A stretch of 64,000 bases of DNA, from assembly GCF_000379965.1 (NCBI RefSeq), contig NZ_KB904328.1, positions 585,529 to 649,528 of the forward strand. The letters run 5' to 3'. This document shows positions 37,675 to 46,700 of the stretch, piece by piece. The position numbers were made by a program, and so were the translations under genes. Position 1 is the first letter of the stretch. Every line of letters starts with the position of its first letter. This DNA comes from Hoylesella nanceiensis DSM 19126 = JCM 15639 (GTDB lineage: Bacteria > Bacteroidota > Bacteroidia > Bacteroidales > Bacteroidaceae). The notes beneath the pieces are model-generated. The model did not search any database, was not told where the DNA came from, and saw only the letters and a program-made list of their open reading frames with translations.

Positions 37675-38400
37675 TTATCGCATGATGTCTTTCAACACTT
37701 GTAGCGATTTAAGCTCTGCAAAGGTGGGGAGGTGCAACTTATAATAATTCAAAATGATGTCTGTACAGCGGTTTCTTTGCTCGTGCGACATCTCGAATAA
37801 GTGCATAGTGTTATAGTTCGAGCGGAGCAATTGATACATGGCAATAGAGTCGGTGGGCGTTAGATAGTCAGTGTGTATGGGCGAATAATCTTCAAAACAG
37901 CCCGTTCTCAAATTGAAAATACAGCCTTCCTCGAATCCATCGGTATTGGGATAGAAACCGATGAAACGTGTGAGTTTGATCATAAACACGAGGTGGAAGT
38001 TGGCAAAAGAGCCTGTGCTGCTGTCTAACCACAAAAGTCCTGCCTCAATATAATTGTGCAAAAGGGCGGTTTGTGCTTCGCTTTTGGTGGCGTGATACAA
38101 GAATTCTGCCACGAAAAGAGCGATACTACACTTGAAAGGATCGAAGAAAATCGAATTAAAAGGATGCGCAATTTTGATGTCGTTCAACTTCTGTAAGCCC
38201 ACGTTCTCACGATAATCGAAAGCGAGTTCGAGTAAGGTTAGGGGCTGAAAAAACTGTCTCTTGGTGGCTGCAGAGCCCTTTTTGCCCACTCGAACAATAA
38301 AACTAATGCGTCCTAATTGCTCTGTTAGCATGTCGACAATCATTTGATTCTCTTTGTATTTGAATGAGTGTAGAACAATAGCAGATGTGTTTACGAGCAT
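37675..38400 (-). CDS. recO: DNA repair protein RecO
   Basis: RecO helps load RecA in the RecFOR recombination pathway. The 241-residue protein begins with the OB-fold segment SAIVLHSFKYKENQMIVDMLTE and contains the helical C-terminal domain. The typical Cys-type zinc motif is reduced to single cysteines (GCIFNLRTGCFED), as is usual in Bacteroidetes. It is transcribed alone on the minus strand, convergent with the M16 gene. Confidence 0.9.
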   Translation of the reverse strand: MLVNTSAIVLHSFKYKENQMIVDMLTEQLGRISFIVRVGKKGSAATKRQFFQPLTLLELAFDYRENVGLQKLNDIKIAHPFNSIFFDPFKCSIALFVAEFLYHATKSEAQTALLHNYIEAGLLWLDSSTGSFANFHLVFMIKLTRFIGFYPNTDGFEEGCIFNLRTGCFEDYSPIHTDYLTPTDSIAMYQLLRSNYNTMHLFEMSHEQRNRCTDIILNYYKLHLPTFAELKSLQVLKDIMR

Positions 38401-38735
38401 AAAAATGGGGTGTTTTGTTGTGATGAGTGGACTTTTTGAATGTTGTTTCGCCCTTTTTATGGGGTGATGTATGGGTAAGTGATGAGAATTGCGTGCGTTG
38501 CTTGTATCTACATACGTGCGTATATTATTATAAGTACATGCGTGCGTGCGAAAGAGATGGGTGTCTTTTAAAACCCGTTCGTGCGTTTTTGAGGTGTATT
38601 TTTGCTTCTGTTGTGTCGTACAACTGCTACTTCTTTGTCTGCTTTTCTTCTTTCTCGCATCAAATGGGCTTGCTTTTGTATAGCATTTTCACCTATTTTG
38701 TATCCCCAAAGGGGTGAAATCATGATTTTTTGTCG
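38401..38735. other. Noncoding region upstream of recO
   Basis: No convincing gene is present. The stretch contains several TGCG-rich words (38490-38585), including ATACG-TG-CGTAT and repeated GTGCG. An open frame at 38427-38717 has a low-complexity, hydrophobic translation and no supporting features. Confidence 0.5.
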
Positions 38736-38801
38736 CTGCAATTCAAATTTAATTGAAATGCAAAAACAATGCAATTTCAGTCTAAATGAATAGAAATTGA
38801 C
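38736..38801 (+). repeat. 22-bp tandem array J (3 units, divergent)
   Basis: Units start at 38736, 38758 and 38780. The middle one (ATGC, AAAA, A, CAATGC, AATT) is a clear match and the others are weaker. The array lies between recO and tRNA-Glu. Confidence 0.6.
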
Positions 38802-38861
38802 CCGTTTTTACCACAAAAGTATAAAAAATTAAGCTCTTAAGAAAAAATATTTCGCAAAAGA

Positions 38862-38892
38862 TTTGGTAATTAAATAAATTGTTGTACCTTTG
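38862..38892 (+). promoter_or_regulatory. Promoter of the tRNA-Glu-rpsT transcript
   Basis: The -33 element TTTG (38862-38865), a 19-bp spacer and TACCTTTG (38885-38892) match the Bacteroidetes housekeeping promoter closely. tRNA-Glu begins 22 bp later. Confidence 0.85.
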
Positions 38893-38913
38893 CAACCGCA
38901 AACAAAAACTTAT

Positions 38914-38985
38914 GGTCCCTTCGTCTATCGGTTAGGACGAGAGATTTTCATTCTCTAAAGAGGAGTTCGACTCTCCTAGGGACTA
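38914..38985 (+). tRNA. tRNA-Glu (anticodon TTC)
   Basis: The cloverleaf folds fully. The acceptor stem is GGTCCCT with AGGGACT, the anticodon stem AGAGA with TCTCT, and the loop TTTTCAT has anticodon TTC at 38947-38949. The T arm is GAGGAGTTCGACTCTCC-like. The CCA end is not encoded. It lies 29 bp upstream of rpsT and is likely cotranscribed. Confidence 0.95.
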
Positions 38986-39014
38986 CAATAATAAAATAAA
39001 AGCAACAAACAAAG

Positions 39015-39269
39015 ATGGCAAATCATAAATCGGCGTTAAAGAGAATCCGTCAAACTAAAACTCGCACATTGCATAATCGTTATTATGCAAAGACAATGCG
39101 CAACGCTGTGCGTAAATTGCGTGCACTAACAGATAAAGAAGAAGCTCTAAAGCTTTATCCTACTGTTCAAGCAATGTTGGATAAGCTTGCTAAAACAAAT
39201 ATCATACACAAGAATAAAGCTTCAAACATTAAGTCAAGTTTGGCTGCTCACGTTGCAAGCCTTGCTTAA
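39015..39269 (+). CDS. rpsT: 30S ribosomal protein S20
   Basis: The 84-residue basic protein begins [16 protein letters not shown] and ends in the Ala-rich helix typical of S20, which binds 16S rRNA early in 30S assembly. It follows tRNA-Glu in one transcript, and a terminator lies 28 bp after the stop codon. Confidence 0.97.
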   Translation: MANHKSALKRIRQTKTRTLHNRYYAKTMRNAVRKLRALTDKEEALKLYPTVQAMLDKLAKTNIIHKNKASNIKSSLAAHVASLA

Positions 39270-39296
39270 TTAGCTGTTATGTATGAATAATATAGG

Positions 39297-39337
39297 GAGT
39301 CACAAGCATATTGCTTGCGGCTCTTTTATTTTTTATT
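39297..39337 (+). terminator. Intrinsic terminator after rpsT
   Basis: GAGTC-A-CAAGCA (from 39297) pairs with TGCTTG-C-GGCTC (to 39323), followed by TTTTATTTTTTATT. Confidence 0.88.
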
Positions 39338-39340
39338 ACA

Positions 39341-39428
39341 TTTCAAACTGAAGTAAGTTGTATTTCAAACTGAAGTGACTTATATTCCAATCTGAAGAGA
39401 GTTGCATTTCAAGGAATTACCACTTTAA
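39341..39428 (+). repeat. Variant 22-bp tandem array K (4 units)
   Basis: Units start at 39341, 39363, 39385 and 39407. The first three share TTTCAAACTGAAG or TTCCAATCTGAAG; the fourth is degraded. The period, copy number and AAACT position match the other arrays, but the CAWTGC core is replaced by GAAGTx. The array lies between the rpsT terminator and ung. Confidence 0.75.
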
Positions 39429-39467
39429 AGGCGAAAGAAGCTTATACAGAATAAAAAGATAGAGAAC

Positions 39468-40136
39468 ATGGTTGACGTAAAGATGGAACCCAGTTGGAAA
39501 GAGGTGCTCAAAGACGAGTTAGCGGCACCTTATTTTGAGCGTTTAACCAATGCGGTAAAGCTCGAATATAAGACAAATCGTTGTTTCCCAGAAGGTCGAA
39601 ATATATTCAGAGCCTTTGACTTATGTCCGTTTAACGATGTAAAAGTGGTGATATTAGGGCAAGATCCTTACCATGAAATAGGACAAGCTCACGGACTAAG
39701 TTTCTCAGTTCAAGAAGGAATAGCCATGCCTCCATCACTCATCAATATATTCAAAGAGTTGAAGAACGATATCGGAAAGGAGCTACCCGCTAACGGAGAC
39801 CTAACCCATTGGGCAGAGCAAGGCGTGTTATTGCTCAACTCCACCCTCACCGTTCGTGCGCATCAGGCAGCGAGCCATCAAAATATTGGTTGGGAACCCT
39901 TCACCGATGCGGCTATCAAAGCATTGAGTACACACCGCAACCACCTCGTTTTTATTCTTTGGGGAGGCTTTGCTCGTCGCAAGAAAGTCTTTATCGACAC
40001 CACCAAACACTTGGTATTAGAGAGCGTTCACCCATCCCCTTTGTCGGCAAATCGTGGAGGTTGGTTCGGAAATCACCATTTTTCGCAAGCCAACAACTAC
40101 CTCATTAGTAACGGAATAGAACCCATAAGCTGGTAA
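39468..40136 (+). CDS. ung: Uracil-DNA glycosylase
   Basis: This family 1 enzyme removes uracil from DNA. The water-activating motif GQDPYH (residues 64-69, Asp66 catalytic) and the C-terminal HPSPLSANRGG motif are intact. The length of 222 residues is normal. It probably shares a transcript with the DUF3109 gene 59 bp downstream. Confidence 0.97.
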   Translation: MVDVKMEPSWKEVLKDELAAPYFERLTNAVKLEYKTNRCFPEGRNIFRAFDLCPFNDVKVVILGQDPYHEIGQAHGLSFSVQEGIAMPPSLINIFKELKNDIGKELPANGDLTHWAEQGVLLLNSTLTVRAHQAASHQNIGWEPFTDAAIKALSTHRNHLVFILWGGFARRKKVFIDTTKHLVLESVHPSPLSANRGGWFGNHHFSQANNYLISNGIEPISW

Positions 40137-40198
40137 AACACCCGCTGTCGCCCTCTACAAGCCACCATTTATTATACAAAAAGCCACAACACATTATG

Positions 40199-40789
40199 AT
40201 GTCTATTATACAAGTAGGAAACGTTTTATTATCATCAGATATAATAACAGAGTGCTTTTGCTGCGATTTAGACGCCTGCAAAGGAATTTGTTGTATAGAA
40301 GGTGATGCCGGAGCACCCGTGCTTTTTGAAGAGATAGCGCCCCTCGAAGAAGTCACCGAGATAGCTTGGAGCGAGCTTTCGGCACAGGCTCAGGCGCAAA
40401 TAGACAAGCAAGGCGTTGTTTATACCGACAGAGATGGCGACCTTGTAACCTCTATTGTGAACAACAAAGATTGCGTGTTTACCTGCTATGAAAACGGAAC
40501 TTGTTTGTGTGCCCTCGAGCGTTTGTATCGAAAAGGCAAGACCTCGTTTTGCAAACCCATATCATGTAGCTTGTATCCCATTCGAGAAAAGCGTTTCAGT
40601 AACGACCTTGTAGGGTTGAACTATCATCGTTGGGACGTGTGTAAAGACGCCGTGAAGAAAGGAAAAGAGTTGCAGTTGCCCATCTATAAGTTTTTAAAAG
40701 ATCCGCTCATACGTCGCTTTGGCGAGCAGTGGTATAGCGAATTAGAAGAAGTGGCGAATGAAGTTTTAAAAGAAAAGAATAATCCCTAG
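40199..40789 (+). CDS. DUF3109 family cysteine-rich protein
   Basis: About 196 residues. The N-terminal cluster CFCCDLDACKGICC and later cysteines (CVFTCYENGTCLCALE, then CKPISCSLYPIR) suggest a bound metal or iron-sulfur cluster. This arrangement matches the DUF3109 family common in Bacteroidetes and resembles YkgJ-like proteins. The function is unknown. Either of two adjacent ATGs (40196, 40199) could start it. Its stop codon lies inside a terminator stem. Confidence 0.82.
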   Translation: MSIIQVGNVLLSSDIITECFCCDLDACKGICCIEGDAGAPVLFEEIAPLEEVTEIAWSELSAQAQAQIDKQGVVYTDRDGDLVTSIVNNKDCVFTCYENGTCLCALERLYRKGKTSFCKPISCSLYPIREKRFSNDLVGLNYHRWDVCKDAVKKGKELQLPIYKFLKDPLIRRFGEQWYSELEEVANEVLKEKNNP

Positions 40790-40820
40790 TAAACAATGGT
40801 CTACTAGGGACTTTTTATTT
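40783..40820 (+). terminator. Intrinsic terminator after the DUF3109 gene
   Basis: TCCCTAGTA (40783-40791) pairs perfectly with TACTAGGGA (40802-40810) and is followed by CTTTTTATTTT. The stem includes the stop codon. Confidence 0.87.
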
Positions 40821-40834
40821 TCTATACTTTTACA

Positions 40835-40900
40835 CTCCAATAGCATTGCTTTTGGCATATAAACTCAATGCTTTGGCAGTGCAATGTCAATGCTTTTGAA
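40835..40900 (+). repeat. 22-bp tandem array H (3 clear units)
   Basis: Units start at 40835, 40857 and 40879, all good matches. A fourth on either side is too diverged to call. The array lies between convergent genes (DUF3109 and NUDIX). Confidence 0.85.
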
Positions 40901-40977
40901 AAACGATAACACAACAATCCAAATCAGTATGTTATCTTAGGGGAAAGAAGAGAGTGTCCTATCGACACCTCAAACCA

Positions 40978-41526
40978 TTATTTCAACAAGTCGCAACCTT
41001 GTTCCAATAACATCGAAAGTGCCTTTCTAATAGAGCGAAGGGCAAACTGTTCGGTGTGAATCTCGGTCAAAGGAAGCCAAAAACACTCGTCGGCATCGTC
41101 GTCTGCACTAAGTGTTGTGGTGTCTTTAGCGGTGCAGATAAAGAAAGCATCGAGTGTAGGAATGTCGAAATTGCTGTAAGTGTATTTATTAGGAATGCTG
41201 AATAAGTAGCGAGAAGTGGTGATTTCGAGAGCTGTTTCCTCTTTAATCTCTCGCTTAATAGTCTCTTCTATCGATTCATGCATATCGGCAAAGCCTCCAG
41301 GAAGGTCTAACATTCCCTTGCCAGGGTTGTGCTTTCTGCGCAAAACCAATAGCTCTTTTTTGTCGTTAAAGATAAATGCTGCGGCTGCACTACTTGGGTT
41401 TAAGTAGTATTCAAAACCACAATCAGCACATTTTTTACTTTTCTTATCCTGCTCTTCAAAATGATTTTTGCCACAAACGGGGCAATAATTAAATTTCTCT
41501 AATGGGTGCATCTTTATTCGCTTCAT
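40978..41526 (-). CDS. NUDIX hydrolase with N-terminal zinc ribbon
   Basis: About 182 residues from the ATG at 41526; other in-frame starts lie near by. An N-terminal zinc-ribbon-like pair (YCPVCG and KCADCGF) is followed by the NUDIX box GGFADMHESIEETIKREIKEE, which fits Gx5Ex7REUxEE. This layout resembles NudC-like or NADH-pyrophosphatase-related hydrolases of nucleoside diphosphate derivatives; the exact substrate is unknown. It is divergent from the esterase gene downstream. Confidence 0.88.
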   Translation of the reverse strand: MKRIKMHPLEKFNYCPVCGKNHFEEQDKKSKKCADCGFEYYLNPSSAAAAFIFNDKKELLVLRRKHNPGKGMLDLPGGFADMHESIEETIKREIKEETALEITTSRYLFSIPNKYTYSNFDIPTLDAFFICTAKDTTTLSADDDADECFWLPLTEIHTEQFALRSIRKALSMLLEQGCDLLK

Positions 41527-41560
41527 TAAATAATACAATGCAATATTACGAAAAATATAC

Positions 41561-41568
41561 TATCTTTG
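41561..41568 (+). promoter_or_regulatory. -7 promoter motif of the secreted esterase gene
   Basis: TATCTTTG matches TAnnTTTG and lies 31 bp before the start codon. The -33 region is weak. Confidence 0.6.
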
Positions 41569-41599
41569 CAAAAGAATAAGCTAATAAAACAATTAAAAG

Positions 41600-42424
41600 A
41601 TGAAAGTTAGAAAACTGATTTTAAGTTGCGCAATGCTCTTTGTTTGTTGTGCAATGAATGCTCAAAAAACCTTTGAATATAACCTTTGGAATGGCACTGC
41701 GCCTAATAGTAACGGACTTGCAAACGACACTGCAAAGGTGAAGGTGTTTCTTCCTGATGCGAAAAAGGCTACAGGACGTGCCGTTTTGATTATGCCTGGA
41801 GGTGGATACGAATATCTTTCAATGGAACCAGAGGGTACAGATTGGGCTCCATTCTTTAACCACATGGGTGTGGCAGCAATCGTTTTGAAATATCGTTTGC
41901 CCAAAGGTAACCCCGATATTCCTGTTTCTGACGCCGAAGAGGCAATGAAATTGATTAGAAAGAACGCTGTACAATGGCACATTAATCCTAATAATGTGGG
42001 TGTAGTTGGATTCTCAGCGGGTGGTCACTTGGCATCTGTCATTGCTACAAAAGCCAGTGTTGCGGCTCGACCTAACTTTCAAATACTTTTCTATCCCGTT
42101 ATCACTATGATCCCAGGTTACACACATCAGGGTTCACACGATAACTTCTTGGGTAGCTCTGCACGTAAAAAAGACGAGCGAGATTATAGCACCGACATGC
42201 AAGTAAGCCGCAACACTCCTCGTGGATTGGTTATTCTTAGTGACGACGACGGCACAGTTGCGCCTGCAAATGGTGTGAACTACTATAACGAACTCTATCG
42301 TCACGACGTGCCAGCATCGCTCTTTGTGTTCCCCGATGGAGGTCATGGTTGGGGCATGCGACCACGTTTTAAATACCAACCAGAAATGCTATTGCTCATC
42401 AAGTCGTGGCTTTCAAGTTTCTAA
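41600..42424 (+). CDS. Secreted alpha/beta hydrolase (esterase-like)
   Basis: This 274-residue protein has a signal peptide ending near MNAQ. An oxyanion-type PGGGY is at about 66-70, and the nucleophile elbow GFSAGG has Ser139. A later Asp region (SDDDGTVAP) and His in GGHGWG complete a likely triad. It resembles Bacteroidetes carbohydrate or feruloyl esterases of the BD-FAE/Axe kind. The specific substrate cannot be read. It stands alone between its promoter and a terminator. Confidence 0.85.
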   Translation: MKVRKLILSCAMLFVCCAMNAQKTFEYNLWNGTAPNSNGLANDTAKVKVFLPDAKKATGRAVLIMPGGGYEYLSMEPEGTDWAPFFNHMGVAAIVLKYRLPKGNPDIPVSDAEEAMKLIRKNAVQWHINPNNVGVVGFSAGGHLASVIATKASVAARPNFQILFYPVITMIPGYTHQGSHDNFLGSSARKKDERDYSTDMQVSRNTPRGLVILSDDDGTVAPANGVNYYNELYRHDVPASLFVFPDGGHGWGMRPRFKYQPEMLLLIKSWLSSF

Positions 42425-42437
42425 AGAAATTCTTTTT

Positions 42438-42480
42438 AATAGCAGTCTTGCTTCCCTGCGAGACTGTTATTTTGCTTTTA
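42438..42480 (+). terminator. Intrinsic terminator after the esterase gene
   Basis: AATAGCAGTCTTGC pairs with GCGAGACTGTTATT with small mismatches and is followed by TTGCTTTT. Confidence 0.75.
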
Positions 42481-42874
42481 GGATAGCATAAGCATGAAAG
42501 CCGATTGTAAAAGAAAGGTGTTTGTGCCTTGTTGGGCGTATTTCGTATGAAAATATGACATAAAAGTGTGCAAAAAAGATATAAATACACCCTACCTAAA
42601 AGCTAAAAAACAAGTATATATGCATTAGAAATTTAAAGAATTAAGTGTATTTTCTCCCTTTTACTTATAGTGGTGAAATGAGTCGAATAAGCTGAAATAG
42701 AAAGGGGGAAAAGGCATCTTTTGGAGTAAATAAAGACATAAAATGTTCTCTTTTAGGAAAGAATATTTCACAAAAGGCAGAATTTTCTACTGCAATGTTT
42801 TTCAATAAAAGTCGTTTTTTCAATAGAGAGAGTAAAAATTTAGTAACCAGAACAACTATGATTAAACATAAACA
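42481..42874. other. AT-rich noncoding region upstream of the GH16-type gene
   Basis: Roughly 390 bp, very AT-rich. No gene, array or clear TAnnTTTG promoter is seen, although it must contain the promoter for the gene at 42875. Confidence 0.5.
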
Positions 42875-44866
42875 ATGAAAAAGATGAAAAACATTTTACT
42901 AATGACGGTTGTCCTTGGATTGAGCACAACCAATGCCAATGCGCAGTTTGTAGATTCTACTATTCCCTCATTACCAGGTTGGAGAAGTATACCTGGTGAT
43001 GAATTTAATGGTTCTTCTATTGATAAAAACAATTGGGGGCTGTATGGTGATCCTGCAAAGTACTATTCAAATGAATTCTATGGCAATAATGAAAAGCAAG
43101 GAATGGCGCAAATTTATCGTGACAAAATGGTGACGGTAAAAGATGGAGTTGCTACCATTCGTGCCACTCGTGATGCGATAGAAACAGGACTTAATACGAA
43201 TTACGCACAGAAGAAAAATCTAAATCCTGGCGTAATGTCTCGTACCCCTTTGCATCCTGAACACAATTTCTCTGACATTGGCTGGTGGTCTGGCTTCATG
43301 TCGAGCCGAGATGCAAAGAAGTATTATCCCTTTTATTCTCGTATAGAAGTAAAAGCAAAGGTGCCTTACGAGTTTGGTACATGGATGGCTTTATGGCTTC
43401 GTCACCGAATGGGTGCAAGTAAGTTTGAAATAGACTTGCTCGAATTCTTCGTAAACGATGATGATAAGGACTGGACAAACTGGCAAAATCACACCTTTAA
43501 ATTTGCAGGTAAGAAAGTGTTACACCAATCTATTCATGGATTAAGACGCACTTTAGACCAGAATAATAAGGTAGTGGTAGACAACAGCTACAATTATAAT
43601 CCATATTCAGAACGTGTTAGAGAGGTATCGTTTGATCCTTCAGCCGATTTTCACGTCTATGGTGCGCAAATAGATCCGCTACCTGGCGACTCTGCCGTGC
43701 ATTTTGCAGTAAGTTTCTTATTAGATGGTAGGGTGAGATCGGTGTTCTCTACAAAAGATTATAAGATAAAAAACACTTCGATCTATCAATATAACGAAGT
43801 TTTAAAAAACGAATACTTTGTTAATGGCGACTTAGAACATGTATGGGACGTGGCTATTAACGGAGGAATTGGAGGTAAGCCCGATGGCAAGGGCGGTGGA
43901 GTTTTATACCCACATCAAAATCCTAAATATGGAGGAGATATCAATAAAACCCCTCATAACTATGATATGAATGTCGATTGGTTGCGTGTTTATAAACGTA
44001 CTAATAAACCTTTGTGGTTGGGTTCGGTGCCTGTAAGCTGGGATTGGCGCAGCACTACGGCTGAAGTGGCGGTGCCAGCAGTGAGATTTGCCGATCTACA
44101 AGTAGGCGATCAACTGGTGATTGATATAGATACTTTGAGTGCATCTGAGTTTAGACAGTCTGGTAAAATAAAACTCGATATATATGATAAGCAAGGCAAA
44201 TCTCTCACCACTTTGAAACCAGGACTTTCGCAACAAGATGCGCAAGTGACCTTTATTGTAGATACAGAAGACTTTTGCAATAAGCTAAAAAGCGAAGGCT
44301 GTGTGTTAAAAGGCGAGAATGTTCGTTTGTTCTCAGTGTGTCGTTCTTCTAAGAATAGTGCAAAATGGGTGGGCTTTAAACAAATGAAATGGGGCGAAAC
44401 GATTGTCCCAGCAGAGCAGTTTAAAGATCTAAGATATGGCCAAAAAATAGAGATTATGGTGCGAGATGTTGAGCCTAATGCAAAGGTTTACTTGCAACAA
44501 TATAGAAAACCAGAGCCAGGTAATCGCAGTAGACCATCTCTTTCTTCTGATAAACAATATGGACATATTTTGAAATTAACGGAGGGAAGCGATGAGAAAG
44601 TTTACACCTTTGTGCCCAATGAACAAGCCGTTAAAGAGTTGAAAACCTATGGATTGGGCGTAACAGGTAAGGGCTTTTTCTTAAGAAGTGTGCGTGTTGT
44701 AGACGGACAAATGCTCACTTCGTCTGTTTCAAAAATGGAAATTGCACCCAAAAATCCAGGAGCGGTATATACCATTAGCGGTATTAAGGTGGCAGACTCT
44801 TATAAAGAGGGAACCCTTCCCAAAGGAGTTTATATTGTAGACGGCAAAAAAATAGTTGTAAAATAA
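42875..44866 (+). CDS. Secreted glycoside hydrolase family 16-type protein
   Basis: This 663-residue protein has a signal peptide ending at NAQ. Its catalytic domain (about 30-375) contains the GH16 active-site pattern ExDxxE as EIDLLE at residues 185-190, with the surrounding aromatic residues (WMALWLRHRM and WDVAINGGIGG). GH16 enzymes cut beta-1,3/1,4-glucans or galactans; the substrate is unknown. The region 375-620 appears to hold two repeated beta domains with similar phrases (VPAVRFADLQVGDQL and VPAEQFKDLRYGQKI). The last 30 or so residues (VYTISGIKV, LPKGVYIVDGKK, ending IVVK) look like a type IX secretion C-terminal signal, shared with the LRR protein at 58622. Confidence 0.85.
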   Translation: MKKMKNILLMTVVLGLSTTNANAQFVDSTIPSLPGWRSIPGDEFNGSSIDKNNWGLYGDPAKYYSNEFYGNNEKQGMAQIYRDKMVTVKDGVATIRATRDAIETGLNTNYAQKKNLNPGVMSRTPLHPEHNFSDIGWWSGFMSSRDAKKYYPFYSRIEVKAKVPYEFGTWMALWLRHRMGASKFEIDLLEFFVNDDDKDWTNWQNHTFKFAGKKVLHQSIHGLRRTLDQNNKVVVDNSYNYNPYSERVREVSFDPSADFHVYGAQIDPLPGDSAVHFAVSFLLDGRVRSVFSTKDYKIKNTSIYQYNEVLKNEYFVNGDLEHVWDVAINGGIGGKPDGKGGGVLYPHQNPKYGGDINKTPHNYDMNVDWLRVYKRTNKPLWLGSVPVSWDWRSTTAEVAVPAVRFADLQVGDQLVIDIDTLSASEFRQSGKIKLDIYDKQGKSLTTLKPGLSQQDAQVTFIVDTEDFCNKLKSEGCVLKGENVRLFSVCRSSKNSAKWVGFKQMKWGETIVPAEQFKDLRYGQKIEIMVRDVEPNAKVYLQQYRKPEPGNRSRPSLSSDKQYGHILKLTEGSDEKVYTFVPNEQAVKELKTYGLGVTGKGFFLRSVRVVDGQMLTSSVSKMEIAPKNPGAVYTISGIKVADSYKEGTLPKGVYIVDGKKIVVK

Positions 44867-44880
44867 TGATTATTCAATAG

Positions 44881-44939
44881 GTCTCTCCTCATTTTCTATG
44901 GGCAATATCTCGTAGAAAGGGGAGAGATCTCTTTTTTTT
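44881..44939 (+). terminator. Intrinsic terminator after the GH16-type gene
   Basis: GTCTCTCC...TTTCTATG (44881-44900) pairs with CGTAGAAAGGGGAGAGATC (44911-44929) with small mismatches, followed by CTCTTTTTTTTA. Confidence 0.85.
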
Positions 44940-45288
44940 ATCTATACGTCGGTAGGTCTTTTACGTTTTCAAAATAAAAGAACTTATTGAACTTCTCATT
45001 TAGTTGGTAGTAAGAATACCAATGTTGTACCATCTCATTATTGAAATATTCTTGAAGAAAAGGAGTGCTTTTCTGTGATTTTATTCGTATTTTTGCCCTA
45101 TGTGTGGCAAGAAATGGATTTCTGCAAGTTACGTTGTTAGCAAAAGAAAGCACAACAAAAGTAGTTTGTTCTTTTGGTAGGTGTTTGTTTATCTGATACT
45201 TATAAGCCGAATAAAGGACGAAGTTGTAGAGAAAAATGAGTCTGCACAACCAATAAAGAAATATTTTATTATTATCTATTCTAAACAT
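44938..45288 (-). CDS. Hypothetical protein, doubtful
   Basis: A 116-codon frame fills the gap between two + strand genes on the opposite strand. The translation has an N-terminal hydrophobic stretch (about 8-28) and then a polar region, and could be a small membrane-anchored protein. I recognise no family, see no ribosome-binding or promoter motif for it, and the promoter of the phosphatase gene must lie inside it. It could well be spurious. Confidence 0.3.
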   Translation of the reverse strand: MFRIDNNKIFLYWLCRLIFLYNFVLYSAYKYQINKHLPKEQTTFVVLSFANNVTCRNPFLATHRAKIRIKSQKSTPFLQEYFNNEMVQHWYSYYQLNEKFNKFFYFENVKDLPTYR

Positions 45289-45296
45289 ATTTCAGT

Positions 45297-46586
45297 ATGA
45301 AGAAAATACTTTTAGTTGCCGTTGCCTCGCTTTTTGTGAGCAAAATGCTCTTGGCTCAAGACGTGAAAAGCGAGATTATTGCCAACAAAAACCTGAGTGC
45401 AAGTAACTATTTGGCTTATCCTATGCCCCAAAACACCAAGGATACGCCAGCACCAAAAGGTTATAAACCTTGTTATCTTAGTCATTATGGCCGTCATGGC
45501 TCACGTTTTTTGATCGACAAAAACGATTATCTTAAGCCCCTTGCACTCTTCTTAAAAGCCGATGCACAACACCTTTTGACACAAAAAGGTTGCGAAGTGC
45601 TCGAGAAATTGAAAAAGATAGAGTCGGAGAGTCATAATCGTTATGGAGAACTAACCGACTTAGGAGCTCGTCAGCATCAAGAAATTGCAGAACGTATGTA
45701 TCATCGTTTCCCTGTGATATTTAGCGATTCTAATTGCGTTGAGGCAAAAAGTACGGTTGTGATTCGTTGTATCTTGTCGATGGAAAACGAACTTTTGAAG
45801 TTCGCAACGCTTAATCCTCGTCTTAAAATGAAGCACGATGCAAGTCATCACGACATGTATTATATGAACTTAAACGATAGCGTTTTGTTCTCGAAAAGAA
45901 GACCTAAAGAGGTGACAGACCTTATCAATAACTGGGAAAACAGCAACATTCACCCACAACGTTGCATTCAGCAACTATTCACCGACACCACTTTTGTGGC
46001 GAAAGAAATGGGTGTGCGCAAGTTATATCTCACCCTTTTTAGAGTGGCAACCATTCTTCAAAACTCAGAAATTGGTAATCATCTCACTCTGTTCGACCTC
46101 TTTACCAACGACGAACTATATGCTCTTTGGCAACGAAACAACATACATTGGTATATCTCAAGTGGTCCAGCACCTCAGAATGGCGGTATGCAACCCTTCT
46201 CACAACGCAATCTTTTAAAGAACATTATGCACCAAGCCGACAGCTGTTTGCAGTTGAAACGCCCAGGAGCAACCCTTCGTTTTGGACACGAAACAATTGT
46301 GTTGCCACTTGTTTGCCTACTTGGTATCAATGGACACGATAAACAAATTAGTTCTATCGACAAGTTAGAACAAGAGGGTTGGGTAAATTATCGAATCTTC
46401 CCAATGGCTGCTAATGTGCAATTGGTGTTCTATCGCCGTTCAGAAAACGATAAAGATGTGTTGGTGAAAGTGCTGCTCAATGAGCAAGAAGCAATCCTTC
46501 CATTGCCCACAAAACATGCTCCTTATTATCGTTGGAGCGACTTTAAAAACTATTACAACGCAAAGTTACAGAGCTTTAAGCCCTAA
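45297..46586 (+). CDS. Histidine-type phosphatase (MINPP-like)
   Basis: This 429-residue protein has a signal peptide ending near LLAQ. The catalytic histidine motif RHGSR is at residues 66-70. A distal FGHETIVLPL segment (about 325-335) matches the HAE-type proton donor of MINPP-like enzymes, although the central alanine is absent (HET). MINPP homologues in Bacteroides dephosphorylate inositol polyphosphates such as phytate; that role is likely here but not certain. It appears to be a single-gene unit. Confidence 0.85.
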   Translation: MKKILLVAVASLFVSKMLLAQDVKSEIIANKNLSASNYLAYPMPQNTKDTPAPKGYKPCYLSHYGRHGSRFLIDKNDYLKPLALFLKADAQHLLTQKGCEVLEKLKKIESESHNRYGELTDLGARQHQEIAERMYHRFPVIFSDSNCVEAKSTVVIRCILSMENELLKFATLNPRLKMKHDASHHDMYYMNLNDSVLFSKRRPKEVTDLINNWENSNIHPQRCIQQLFTDTTFVAKEMGVRKLYLTLFRVATILQNSEIGNHLTLFDLFTNDELYALWQRNNIHWYISSGPAPQNGGMQPFSQRNLLKNIMHQADSCLQLKRPGATLRFGHETIVLPLVCLLGINGHDKQISSIDKLEQEGWVNYRIFPMAANVQLVFYRRSENDKDVLVKVLLNEQEAILPLPTKHAPYYRWSDFKNYYNAKLQSFKP

Positions 46587-46657
46587 AATGGTATAGAATG
46601 TAGAGTTATGAGATAGGATTTCTTATGAAGAAAAGAATGAAATAAGTAACAAAAAAG

Positions 46658-46688
46658 TTGTATAACTCATTTCTTTTCACTAACTTTG
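46658..46688 (+). promoter_or_regulatory. Promoter of the rimP-nusA-infB operon
   Basis: GTTG ending at 46660, a 20-bp spacer and TAACTTTG (46681-46688) form a good promoter. A terminator-like hairpin begins 12 bp after it. Confidence 0.75.
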
Positions 46689-46700
46689 CATCGTTCAGTG

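Noticed and set aside
38427-38717. Open frame of 96 codons upstream of tRNA-Glu
   Set aside because: Hydrophobic low-information translation crossing the recO promoter region, and no ribosome-binding site.
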